64,000 bases of DNA. Source: Gracilariopsis chorda (Eukaryota > Rhodophyta > Florideophyceae > Gracilariales > Gracilariaceae). Below the pieces are notes generated by a model. That model searched no databases, was not told the origin of the DNA, and saw only the letters and a list, made by a program, of their open reading frames with translations. Location: positions 62,001 to 126,000 of the forward strand of contig NBIV01000086.1 of the NCBI GenBank assembly GCA_003194525.1. The letters run 5' to 3'. Shown piece after piece: positions 54,491 to 64,000 of the stretch (position 1 is the first letter of the stretch; every line of letters begins with the position of its first letter). The position numbers and the translations under genes were made by a program.

Positions 54491-55679
54491 TTCTCTATCG
54501 CGCGTAGTGATTCAAAGCATCCGGATCGTGTTTTACAGGATTAACCCAAGGCAAGGAGTCTCCGTCTTCAGGAAAATTCCCCACATATCTCTGCTCACTC
54601 TGCTCTAGTGAACCTACCAAACACTGTACTCACCCCCTTGATGGCTCCGTCTAAGGAGAAAAATGGAGGTGCAATCGCTGTCGGTATACAGCCATCGCCA
54701 AGGAAGAGTATCCCTGAGCATCGAACAGTTAATCGCACGGTGCGAGAAGTGGACAAGGATCCCCGAAAGGAACGTGGGAACCCCACTATTGAAGGCTTTC
54801 AAAGGTAAAACACCGCTGGAACTTCGCCTGCCTTTGTGTCTCGCCGGCTAAAGTCAGAGCCTTGCAGTAGCGATAACATGCGAAGCGTTGCCCCTTGGAT
54901 TAGTGACGTACAGCGTCCGATATCGAACCACCCTGACATGGGCTACCTTTACAAATACGAAGACCCCAATCGAGTGTAAACCATGCTTTTGAGCTTGTAA
55001 CACCCGCTCTGTCGGAAGAACGGGGCTTTCGTGGAACTCTTGAAGATGTGGAACGTTGATACGTGCGCCACGCTTGTGAGAAGTTCACACGCAACGTGCT
55101 TCACATCGCGCAGAAGCGGTATAATCATGCTGACGTAACTTGCCTACAGCGTCTTAGAGCAGTAGGGTGCAGAAGTAACGGACACCGTACGCGTGTACAC
55201 GACAACCCGGCGTACCTATCAGCAAGAGCTGACGTGAAGTGGCATCGATACTGTGTGGGCGTCCAGTGGCGATGTTCATCCAATCAGGATACAGTTTGCA
55301 CGCACTGCAGTCGGTAGATTCTTCTCCGTGCGCGAGGAGGGTGGTACAATAGTATCCTCTTCAAACGTTAATTCGGATCCTGCGAGGAACTAACCAAATC
55401 TTGGACGCTACTGTCCGCTGGTTGATGACTCTTGGGAGCTCACGTGAGGCCGTACTACTCATAAACGCAAGTTCTATCTGGGCACAATCTCAGCTTTAGG
55501 CTACAATGCATCTAACGGACGTTACTGTTCGGCCAATTCGACAGCCCCACAGAAAGTAAATTATAAGTCGCTGGTGACTGGGAAGCGTAATACTCTCGCT
55601 CACGGTCGCAGAAAACTCCTTGGTACCCCTGAAGGGTTCAGGCTCACAGGAAGTCGTGATGAGAGACATGAAATCGGAC
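54491..55679. other. Extra sequence between integrase tail and chromodomain
   Basis: In the nested gypsy the corresponding gap is about 0.1-0.2 kb, but here it is about 1.2 kb. No motif was recognised. It may be an insertion into the older element, or rapidly evolving linker. Confidence 0.35.
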
Positions 55680-55945
55680 ACTAGTTCGCGAGATTTGTTA
55701 TGGAACGCATTGTGAGTCACAAGGGGTGGTTTATTACCACATCCGTCGGGATGGGTACCCTCCAGAAGAAGACACGATAGACCCCATCGAACACCTGCCT
55801 AAGTCTAAATTCCTGCAATACCACCAAACGACTCCAAAATGCATGCCATTAACGTTCGATAAAGCCCACGTAGGGTATAAACATAACCGGTTCCCGAAAA
55901 ATACTGCAAAACCGCGAAGCTTAGAAGCTCTAAGAAGAGAATAAG
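55680..55945 (+). pseudogene. Chromodomain of older gypsy pol
   Basis: FVMERIVSHKG is followed, after a frame change, by YYHIRRDGYPPEEDTIDPIEH and LPKSKFLQYH, then ends at 55944. This is the chromodomain pattern (Y-x-V-E-x-I-L, W-x-G-Y-x-x-x-x-D-T-W-E-P-x-x-x-L). Several aromatic-cage positions are substituted (for example Trp to Arg and Trp to Ile), so it is decayed. Confidence 0.6.
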
Positions 55946-56153
55946 AGGAATATATTCACATATAGAACAAGAAGTTGATGAAATGTAGTAAATAGAAGAC
56001 TCCTGAGTTACTGGTTATACCTAATTAGCTGTTTAGAGAAGACAAGTCATGATGGTGAGGAAAAGTATGAAGTGGAGAATGCAGGAGAAGCATGAAGAAA
56101 GAACAACGAAGAACCACAAGTTCTGTGTATTTCAAAAGCTACCGCAAGTCTGA

Positions 56154-57979
56154 TCACTGATACGTGAAGGTCAGATTACTGAGTAAGAGTTCTCCGGGGG
56201 AGGGAATCGAACCAGAGTGACTTGTTGACTGAAGATATTTCGCCGCGGCGAGAGACAGCAGCATTTCAACATCCACCATGCCCAGAGCTGCCCGGATTTC
56301 AGAGGTTTGGAGGTTCTCGCGTAACGCGACGACGTGCGGGTCAGTTACAACCGGAGGAGCTACTGGCGTTAGTGGTTGCGGCTCACTCATCTGAGTTACG
56401 AATCCTCATCTCTTGAGAGCACCAGACTGGAGTTAAGAATCAGCGTTGCCCGGATCAACCGAAACCATGACCGGTCCATGGTAAAGGTAGCCACCAACTT
56501 TTTTGGCCTCTTCAGCCATCATCGGATCATGGAAATCGACCGACGGCTCGTAATCATCATAAAATACGAATCCTGTCGGATGATCTGTTGGTGTGGTCGG
56601 GGGGAGACTGCAATTCTCGAAGGCGCAAGCACAGGACACCGTTACACTCACAAATGGGTCGTAGTAGATGAATTCCCTAGCAGTTGGATGCAGGCGACGG
56701 GAAGGGTTTTCACGTCGTTTTCTGGGAACTTGACTACAGTGATCCCACGGAACGGTACCCCAGTTGACTTGGTTGATCACATCCACGATTTATAAGACTT
56801 CATCCACGTTGTCTCGGCATCCCAATGGGATTAACCGGTCGAGGTCTTTGATGATGTTCCTAACCATCCGCGGTTTGACCCAAAGAAGGTAGTCGTCATA
56901 TGATTCCCAGAGACGGAAAACCACTACGCAGGAAGCCCACCCTGCGGCAATCAATGGCCGATAACCGGATTTTAGATCATCGATGATGTGGGAATTCATA
57001 TAAGTTGAACAGGGAGGCAGTTCCGGGAAACACCACTTGGGTACCCCAACCTGACTACACCACGGTGGTAGCGCTGCGAAGCGACCCCTGAAAGTTTGCG
57101 GGAAATACATTTTGGTTTCGATATGGGTGTATGGAATCAGGTACCTGTGTCAGTAAAGCGCCTTGCGCTTAAACCGAATATTCTAGAAGAGCGCTGCTTG
57201 CGTTTGGGAACGTCGGATGAACCGAAACTCCGCAGGGATGGTTGGTCTCGCTCAACAGAGCATATCAGAGTTGGTGGCTACCTGAGTTCTGGTTTCGAAG
57301 CGTGCCGTGCCGAACTGGACCCGCGTATCCTCATAGGATACTTTGCCATAAAGAGCATACCTCGATACGTCGAAATCGTTTTCACTTGGAATCAGATGTT
57401 GGCTTGGAGTACGCATGATTCATTTACATGCGAGTTGCGTCATTTCTTCTAGGGCCCTATCTCTACACCGCGGAGTTCTATCATTAAAAGGTTAGGATTT
57501 AACCCAATGCGTCTTTGCCAATCGCGTGAAGTGAACACGTCTAGTGGACGTCCACGAGGAAGAACGCCGTAGTTTGCATATCACTGGACTAGTGGCAGGT
57601 CGAAAACCTCTGACGGGTAAAAAGAGAGAGGTCGGGCGTAAATCGAAGGATTTTGTAATGGATCCCGTGCTTCCAAGGTTACCCTGTGGACTCGGCCGAA
57701 TTGGTTGATGACGACTGGAGTACCCTGAGCGGAGTGCCACACACGGAAACGTACCGGAACAGGTATTGGAGCGTTACCCTGAGGCAATGGAGCCGTAGCA
57801 AACTGGCTCAGTCTGGAAGATGAAGGTGCGATACTCCCCGACTTGGAAGCACCATCTCCAGGGTTGTGTTTGTTTAGATTTTCGGATTTCATTGGTGAAG
57901 ATGAATTATCTGATGCGATGTTTCCAGTATTAGTTCGATGCGTTATTGGTGGAAGCCGAGTAAGGTTGATACTAATCAT
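56154..57979 (-). pseudogene. Antisense coding region between pol and 3' LTR (older gypsy)
   Basis: Successive minus-strand frames at 57979-57581, 57110-56790, 56786-56433 and 56390-56154 have protein-like composition: VPVRFRVWHSAQGTPVVINQ, SYDDYLLWVKPRMV, FVFYDDYEPSVDF. Together they could be one gene of about 600 codons with several breaks. The function is unknown. The position matches the antisense region of the nested gypsy, though I could not see clear sequence similarity between the two. A structural (gag/env-like) role is speculation. Confidence 0.4.
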
Positions 57980-58100
57980 GAGGGGTTGGATTCTTTATAC
58001 CCTTTTCCGCCTGCGGGTCCCTCGCTTTCCTTTCAATGTTTCTTGTTGTAAAGGGGGGGATTTGTAGAGCATTTCGTATGCGCGTACCCTCTAGGCGAGG

Positions 58101-59012
58101 TGGGTCATGAATGATTCAGTATCAACGTGGCACCGGTTCAGCTCAGTTGTGAGCTGATACTTGGAAATTTTAGGTGAAATTCGATATGAACTTTATTTGG
58201 TATTTTTCAAACCTTCATGGGTGATTTCTATGGTATCTGGTTTACATAGACGCGTGGTGAGCGTATGATCAGTAATTATGGCTGGCATTATTCAAAATTT
58301 TCGTGTCGTGCCCTGGCCTGCCATGCTGCACATTGACACAAAAGTGTGGACCATACGTGTGGCACACTACCGTAGTAGCATTTGTAGTTGTATTATGACC
58401 CCATAGTATTTAAGGGAGTACGGCCCTGCCGTTTTAAATTTAAGTAAAGTTAAGCTGTGACTCGGCTCTGAGGTTATTGACTTGCGAAGTGACTAACTCC
58501 CTCCGGGAGTTTTACCGCATTCGGTCTCTTTGTACTCACCTGCACAGTGTCAAAAAAGACCGCTGATCTGTCTTACCGCGTGGGTTCGCCCAGTGCTCAC
58601 TTTTTTACCGCACTCGTTACTTTTTAGTGTGGGAACAGATAGTCTTTGGACTCAGAATTGAGTTTTGCCGTGCTGGCTGAATAAGCAACACCCCCGCCGC
58701 CAGGTCTCTTTTGGCTTTCCACATGACCCGCTGGTTGGTTCCCTTCTCCTTAGCTCTTCCTCCCTTTTTTGTTTTTCACTTTGGATTCTCCGTGGAAAGG
58801 AACGCCGCTTACACGGACGTGTGCGCTACGTTGAACAGCTGGTAACCAGAATTTCGGTATCACCTCCGTCGGCATACCCGGAAGCCACATCGGTTTTACA
58901 CCCGAAAACCGTGTGGAACAGAGGTTCCTGTCACTGTGCCTAACTTGCAAGAGAGCAAGGCCGTGAACATCTTGGGACTATCTCCAGTCTAAGGATATGT
59001 ATTGCAGTGCCA
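58101..59012 (+). repeat. 3' LTR of older gypsy element
   Basis: This is the direct repeat partner of 40250-41184, diverged but alignable from GTCATGAATGATTC to CTTGGGACTATC. The end near 59012 is approximate. Confidence 0.7.
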
Positions 59013-61040
59013 GCGAGCAGTAAAACACCACGAAGACGTTCGGGTTCTTCTTCTCTTGGGTCATACCCATTGATAGACCCCTCTGAAGGGATAGGTATCA
59101 CTAAGCCTGGTGTAAGACCGAGGCCTATCCCGTCTCCACCGGGTTTGAGAGGTGAGAAGAAGTAGTCCCACGGAGTCAGTGTGTGTTTGTCCTCCTAAGA
59201 AGTGAATAGTACACGAAGTGGACAGTGCGGGCCAAATGCGCTTGCGTTCCAGGTGAGTGTCGGATGTACCACCCAAAGTGGAAAAAACGAGAAAAGGATA
59301 GGTGCTGGTCACAAGACCGACGAATTAATTGGCAAAGGCGGGGTTCTTCCTTATACAAGGTCGAACGCGACAGTTACTGGTGATAATGCTCCCAACTATC
59401 GGGTTCTTTTAGCTGTACCACGGGGATGAAATACCGATGGCTACAGGGTATCTGTCACAGAGGAGTTGACAACCGTCATAGGCAGAAAGTCTAGAGCCAT
59501 GACCTCTGTTCGGCATTTACTGGTGCGGCAGGGGCGACACCAGCGCACTTAAGTAGTGTTGCCTCTAGTACAAATAGCTAAATTAAATAAATAAATAGAT
59601 ACGGAGTTCCTATCTACCCACCTATGGTGGTCAGCCCTACAGCGACATCCGTTACCCACGTGTACTACCCGTCAATCGGGCCAACCACTCCTCATACGTA
59701 CTCATAAATGAGGTGAGCTGGACTGATCCGGGAAAGAGAATAAGTATCCGAATACGTCTCTGGGAGGGCATTTTCTTCAGGATATTACCACATAGCATTT
59801 GCTTTGACAAACCAAAATGAAGCAGAACAGAATTACGCTACAGGAGAACAGAAAATCTTGGAAATAGTATTCGAACGCACTAAGAACATGGCGTTACTTT
59901 CTACATGGATCCCGTTTTACAATATAAACGTTATATTAGAAACTCAGAAAAACCTATAAAGGACACGAGCTCTATGGGTCGAATATACGCACGAGATTGA
60001 TAATTCTACACAGTAAATCGTTGGAAAAGATAAGAAACGAGCTGCCGCGCTGTGATGAAAACATAATGTTTGTATTACCGAGTCAAAACGTAGTTAATGC
60101 TATTTCTGAGTGGAGTATCCTGTGCTGCTTTGACTACTGCCGACGTAAATCTGAGTCCCTACCTCCACATTGGTGTCGGCGGGGCAGCGAAAGCTGTAAA
60201 AAGGGGCAAGTAGAGAAGGCCTGACTTCTCTAGTCGAAGGGCCAGGATGCGAGTACGTTCCATGTATGGATCCTGGAAACAGTGGACCTGCGGTGCACCC
60301 GACCTAGGCTGAGACGGATGTTGGATGGGCTCCATTTCTTTTAGTTGGAATCTCGGCAATTGGGGAAGCCTCAAGGAGTAGGTTCGACGAAATGTCTAAG
60401 GATATAAGCTCCAGCGGTGGCGGTCCTCACTAGTTAGGAAGAATCGCGCTATAGGGCTAGGGAGCAGACCGGGAAACAGCATATGGCGGTCCTTAATTGT
60501 GACGTCAGTGGATCTTCTTGTGAGCCGCCGCTGTCTAGTTTTGGCACGATGCGTGCCTCTGGTACTTCAAATCGCCGTATTGGCGTGGCCTAAGACGTCT
60601 CTTTAATCAGTGGCGTCGGTAACATTAGAACTGCAATAATAGAGGAGAGAGCGAGAGAGAGGGTCAGCATACGTGGGTGTAGCGTCTGTGCCAGCTTCTC
60701 TAAGGGAGCTGGTTTTGGAAACATGGCATTGTGGTGCAAGGCCCGAGCAGTAGTAACTGAGGCGTGGTGGCACTCGTCTCATGGACCCGCCGAGTACGAG
60801 TCCTGGCAAGTGCTCCAAGGGAGTGCCAAGTGACGGCTGGCCTGATTTAAGGCAGCGCGCAGTCCGAAGCAGCCCTCCTAAAAAGCGAAACTCACTGACA
60901 AAAATTGCTTAAGTCGGCTAAATTGGGTAAAGAACTATCGATTTCTACGTAAAAGGATAAACCTGCCCTGTCAGAAGACAGGGAGATGGCTTGAGGCGAC
61001 TTTAGAAAAAAAACAACACCATATAGTGCACTGAGGTACG
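59013..61040. other. Stretch without recognisable genes
   Basis: Only short frames without motifs were found on both strands. A local AT-rich run (AAATTAAATAAATAAATAGAT) lies at 59580-59600. The last few hundred bases may be the 5' end of the tyrosine-recombinase retrotransposon. Confidence 0.45.
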
Positions 61041-62940
61041 ATGGACGAGCGGGATATGCTTTCAATACAGTGGGTAGTTGGTGATGCAACGAGGCACCCA
61101 GAGTGTGCAAGTAAGCGAGGAGATCAGCCTCTTAGGAAACGAAGACTTCTTGAAGACATCGTGCACAAGCTGGTGGGTGGGCCGAAAGGCCTGAATGCCG
61201 GGCATGTCTTCTCGTATGATCCGAAGTCAGGAGACAGAAACGATGTTCAATGGACGGCGACCAACTTCTTGCAAGATATCGGAGCAGAATCCTTCCGCCG
61301 AAGATATTTCGATGCGGGGTTTTCTGTAGAGAAAGAGGAAATTAGTTTTGGGAATGAAACCCCAAATAAATGGGTGTGGTTGGACCCGGAGCGAGTTTCC
61401 TTGCCATTTGGTAGTGCGGCAGCCTTGGCTGATACTCTTGCACTACTACCAGAACATATCCAAGGAACGTGAGCTGCAGAAGGTGGAATAATGAAGCCGG
61501 CGTTTGAGCGCGAGCCAATGGAAACGCCTTTTTGCGGCATTGGCAATGAAGATTACGGAACGTTGGTCTTAACACTGCAAAAGGCTTGACTTTTCCGGCT
61601 AGCTAAAGAACAACCGAAGGTTACTAACGGAGTTTTTGCGCTACCGAAGAGTGATAAGGGAAGCCAGAGGCGGATTATTGGCGCATGTAACGCGTATAAA
61701 GTCTTCATAGCAGCTGGTGACATTGATCCACTGAATCCAGGACACCTTGCACTTTTTTGGATGCCTCTTGGGCAGAAGCTGTATGTTGGAAAATCGGACA
61801 TGTACCATCAGTTTCATTGGATGAAGAAACCTGAATGGATAAGCCCGTATTTCGGTTTACCTCCGATAGAAAAGCGTGACACTCAGATATACCCTGTTAT
61901 GTATTCCATGCCCATGTGGTGGTCACAGTCTGTGTTCCTGGCACAGGCAATTCATCAAGAGCTGCTCGAATCTGCCGACCTATCGTAGAGGGGCTGGATA
62001 ACGGGAATTATCGATGTTTTCGAATTGAGCTATGTAGTCTTTATCGATGATTACCTCTCCCTTGGCACGAATATGGAAAACGCAACTATGGCACTGAAAG
62101 CAGTCATACAGGGATCCGAACGATGAGGGCTACCGTCCCAACCACGGAAAGTTTCGTGGCCAGGGACAGTATCCTGCACTGACGTTCTGGGAATCGAAGT
62201 TCATGAAAATCGGTTGCTCTTGCTGGAAGCGAGAAAGATGCAATGCCTTATATCGTGGACGGTAAGCTTAGTGAATCGAAGACGCTAGAAAGTGCGCGAG
62301 CTGCAGTGTCTCTTGGGAAAGTGGACATTGTTTCTTCTCTTGCGTTGACCTCTCTTTTCTGTGCTGCTAAGCGTGTACCAGTTGAGCCATTCTGGATCCT
62401 GTACAGTCCAACCCACCAAGATTGCCAGACAGGAACTCATATTTCTAGTCGAGCTATCTGGGTTGATAAGAACTTGCATCACCAAGCCCTTTTGTATCTG
62501 TGCCCTGTGCACGGATGCGAATCTTTGGGGTGGGGGAGTGGTATATAGTCCACGTGGAGATGCGCTACTCCTGCTTTCTCAATCAGCGGAACTTCAATGG
62601 CGATGGGTATCCAATCAACAATGGAAACTTTCCATCAGGCACTGTTGGCGCAAAAGAATGCCGACTCACCTTCTCGAAGGCGAGTCTCTGACTGTTGGAC
62701 TACGATGGCTGCTACGGCTACAGAAAAGTCATGGGAGGTGGGTGATTGTTTTTCTCGATAATCAGGTTGTACGTGGTGCTCTCCGTAAAGGACTTAGCAG
62801 CGTAGAGAGTTTCAATCGAGTGTGTCGGTGCACAGCAGCTTAACTCCTAATGGGCAACTCATATATGGATTGTCTCTATATCCCATGTGATGCCAACCCG
62901 GCTGACTGGCCCTCAAGGGTTCTATGAACTTGCCCATGAA
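61041..62940 (+). pseudogene. RT and RNase H of the tyrosine-recombinase retrotransposon
   Basis: The first frame (61041-61472) has no recognised domain; it may be the N-terminal extension or the end of gag. Next come VFALPKSDKGSQRRIIGA (near 61640), KSDMYHQFHW (near 61800), and YFGLPPIEKRDTQ. The catalytic box is FIDDYLSLG (62037-62062) with both aspartates kept. RNase H has DANLWGGGVVYS (near 62515) and FLDNQVVRGALRKGLSS (near 62755), ending with CDANPADWPSR. Stops occur near 61470, 61590, 61987, 62127 and 62840. Confidence 0.7.
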
Positions 62941-63783
62941 CGATTAAAGCCGTCCACGCTGCGCAATTATAACAGCCACCTGCAACAATTTTTGACGCGG
63001 CTAGAAACCTTGAGCGAGTCAGAACGGTGGTTCAACACCACTGGAGACTTTGATCGGTTATTCACACGTTACTGTGTACACTGCCCGTGCAGATCATGAT
63101 TTTCGTTTTAGCAATGCTACAACGCAAATCATGATCTGAAGTATTCGGGGGCAGCTCAGACAAGGGTCGCGTTGGAATTTTATATGTTGCAACTACAAGT
63201 AAAATTGACGCTTTCTACGACAAGCTTGCGTGGTTGGGATGTGAGTAGGCCTATGTCACATCAAGGAGTATGCCCGGAAAATGTGGTTTGCGCACTAGCA
63301 TATGACATGCTTAGTCATGGCTAGGCAGACGTCGGAATTAGACTGTTATTGCTTTTTGAAGGGTACCTTAGATTAGGAGACTTATTACAGCTGAAGGTAG
63401 GCAATGTCATATTTTTGGATTCCTTAAGCCGACGGTCAAATTATGCAACTATGAAAATCACGGTGGGAAAACGGGGACGAAACGAAGCGCTGACCATTCG
63501 ACTTTATCTTGTCGCAAAGCTTATGTATAAATTGATCGAGCGCCGAAAAATCCTGGGACGAGAAACTCTCTACCCATACGCATCTGCCCGGTTCCGAGCG
63601 ATACTGCGACGTTCGATGGACCGACTGGCGTTGCCCTTCGAGGTGACGCCCCACATGTTGCGATTCGGAGGCACAACCACGGGAAAGCTGTTTGGACGGC
63701 TCAACTATCAGGATATCGAATCCCAAGGACGGTGGCAAAGTGACAAAAATTTCAAGCTTTACACACAACCTCAAATGCTTTAA
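62887..63783 (+). pseudogene. Tyrosine recombinase of the retrotransposon
   Basis: The N-terminal core-binding part (LKPSTLRNYNSHLQQFL, near 62950) resembles the SAM-like domain of phage-type integrases. After several stops the catalytic part is open from 63349: Arg in GYLRLGDLL (63370-63372), HMLRFGG (His 63652, Arg 63661), GRWQSD, and Tyr in KLYTQ (63760-63762). The R...HxxR...Y signature is complete, so the catalytic residues survive although the gene is interrupted between 63100 and 63348. Confidence 0.8.
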
Positions 63784-64000
63784 TTGAGCCTGAAAGCCCT
63801 CACCCTACAACAACGTAATCGGCTTGAGGCGGTAGCTACCAATGCACTTTCGCTTTTCAACGTGCCGTTGCCAAATTGGGCTGGGGTTTTTGAGGATCTT
63901 CAGGTCTGGTCATGAGTCCACCATGGAACTGGAATTTGGAAGACGTCGTGCTTAGGTGAATCTGGAAGTAGTAGTAGTAGTAGATCAACGGTCGAGGCTC
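63784..64000. other. 3' flank of the tyrosine-recombinase element
   Basis: No gene is present. There is a GTA trinucleotide run at about 63969-63985. Repeats belonging to the end of the element may lie beyond the window. Confidence 0.4.

Larger units (their letters stand above)
40250..59012 (+). mobile_element. Older chromodomain gypsy element (outer)
   Basis: Related LTR-like sequences lie at 40250-41184 and 59012-58101 in direct orientation. Between them are a short leader (41185-41523), a nested younger gypsy (41524 to about 51000), the element's own pol (about 51000-54490), a chromodomain (55680-55945) and antisense frames (56154-57979). The LTRs are strongly diverged from each other (by eye clearly over 20 percent), so this insertion is old. 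Confidence 0.7.
61041..63783 (+). mobile_element. Tyrosine-recombinase retrotransposon (DIRS order), decayed
   Basis: RT, RNase H and a tyrosine recombinase follow one another on the plus strand, the plan of DIRS/Ngaro/PAT elements, which integrate with a recombinase instead of a DDE integrase. The terminal repeats that would define the subgroup were not identified. A (GTA)n run near 63969 lies beyond the coding part. Confidence 0.75.

Noticed and set aside
56195-56260. tRNA-like T-loop (minus strand GGTTCGATTCC)
   Set aside because: The flanking bases do not form a 5-bp T stem, and no acceptor, D or anticodon arms could be laid out. It lies inside the antisense gypsy frame.
1-64000. CRISPR arrays, bacterial operons, rRNA genes
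   Set aside because: No regularly spaced short repeats, ribosome-binding patterns or rRNA-like sequence were seen.

Overview
This window reads as eukaryotic nuclear DNA made almost entirely of transposable elements, with very few host-like genes. The elements (Helitron, piggyBac-like, PIF/Harbinger, Ty1/copia, Ty3/gypsy chromoviruses, tyrosine-recombinase retrotransposon), TATA-type promoter spacing and C2H2 zinc-finger proteins rule out a prokaryote. The gypsy pol style, near absence of introns and moderate GC fit a red alga (Florideophyceae-like), with an oomycete as the alternative. This taxonomic guess is inference only.

Layout. (1) 1-18240: a head-to-tail array of one Helitron, all coding on the minus strand: copy A (cut by the window start), full-length copies B and C (about 6.08 kb each) and a short 3' remnant D. 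Each full copy encodes a RepHel protein (HUH endonuclease plus Pif1-type helicase), and all are broken. Two of the breaks are the same in every copy. (2) 18246-22150: unique-looking DNA with one convincing host-like gene, a secreted glycine-rich (GGX) protein on the minus strand at 19055-19879 with a TATA box. (3) 22150-28325: a giant inverted repeat with two arms of about 2.57 kb around a 1.04 kb spacer. Each arm carries a diverging copy of a six-finger zinc-finger gene; the right copy is open and the left has a premature stop. The spacer holds a bestrophin-like channel remnant.

(4) 28326-38854: a decayed copia pol cut up by later insertions whose junctions can be read to the base. A 319-bp SINE-like insert has a 12-bp target duplication. 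A 4.87-kb element with 175-bp terminal inverted repeats encodes a piggyBac-like transposase whose C-terminal half also carries a YqaJ-like PD-(D/E)XK nuclease signature. A 3.37-kb PIF/Harbinger element with a TTA target duplication sits against the end of the piggyBac-like element. Removing these in silico brings the copia reading frame back together. (5) 38855-59012: AT-rich DNA with a scrap of old gypsy, then two nested chromodomain-type gypsy elements. The younger (41524 to about 51000) lies inside the older (40250-59012). Both have degraded pol genes, and both carry protein-like reading frames on the opposite strand between pol and the 3' LTR. (6) 59013-61040: no recognisable gene. (7) 61041-63783: a tyrosine-recombinase (DIRS-order) retrotransposon with RT, RNase H and recombinase, interrupted by stops.

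The window is a graveyard and nursery of mobile DNA. The most unusual items are the Helitron tandem array built from an already defective unit, the transposase-plus-nuclease protein at 30750-33590, the zinc-finger palindrome and the cleanly resolved nested insertions.
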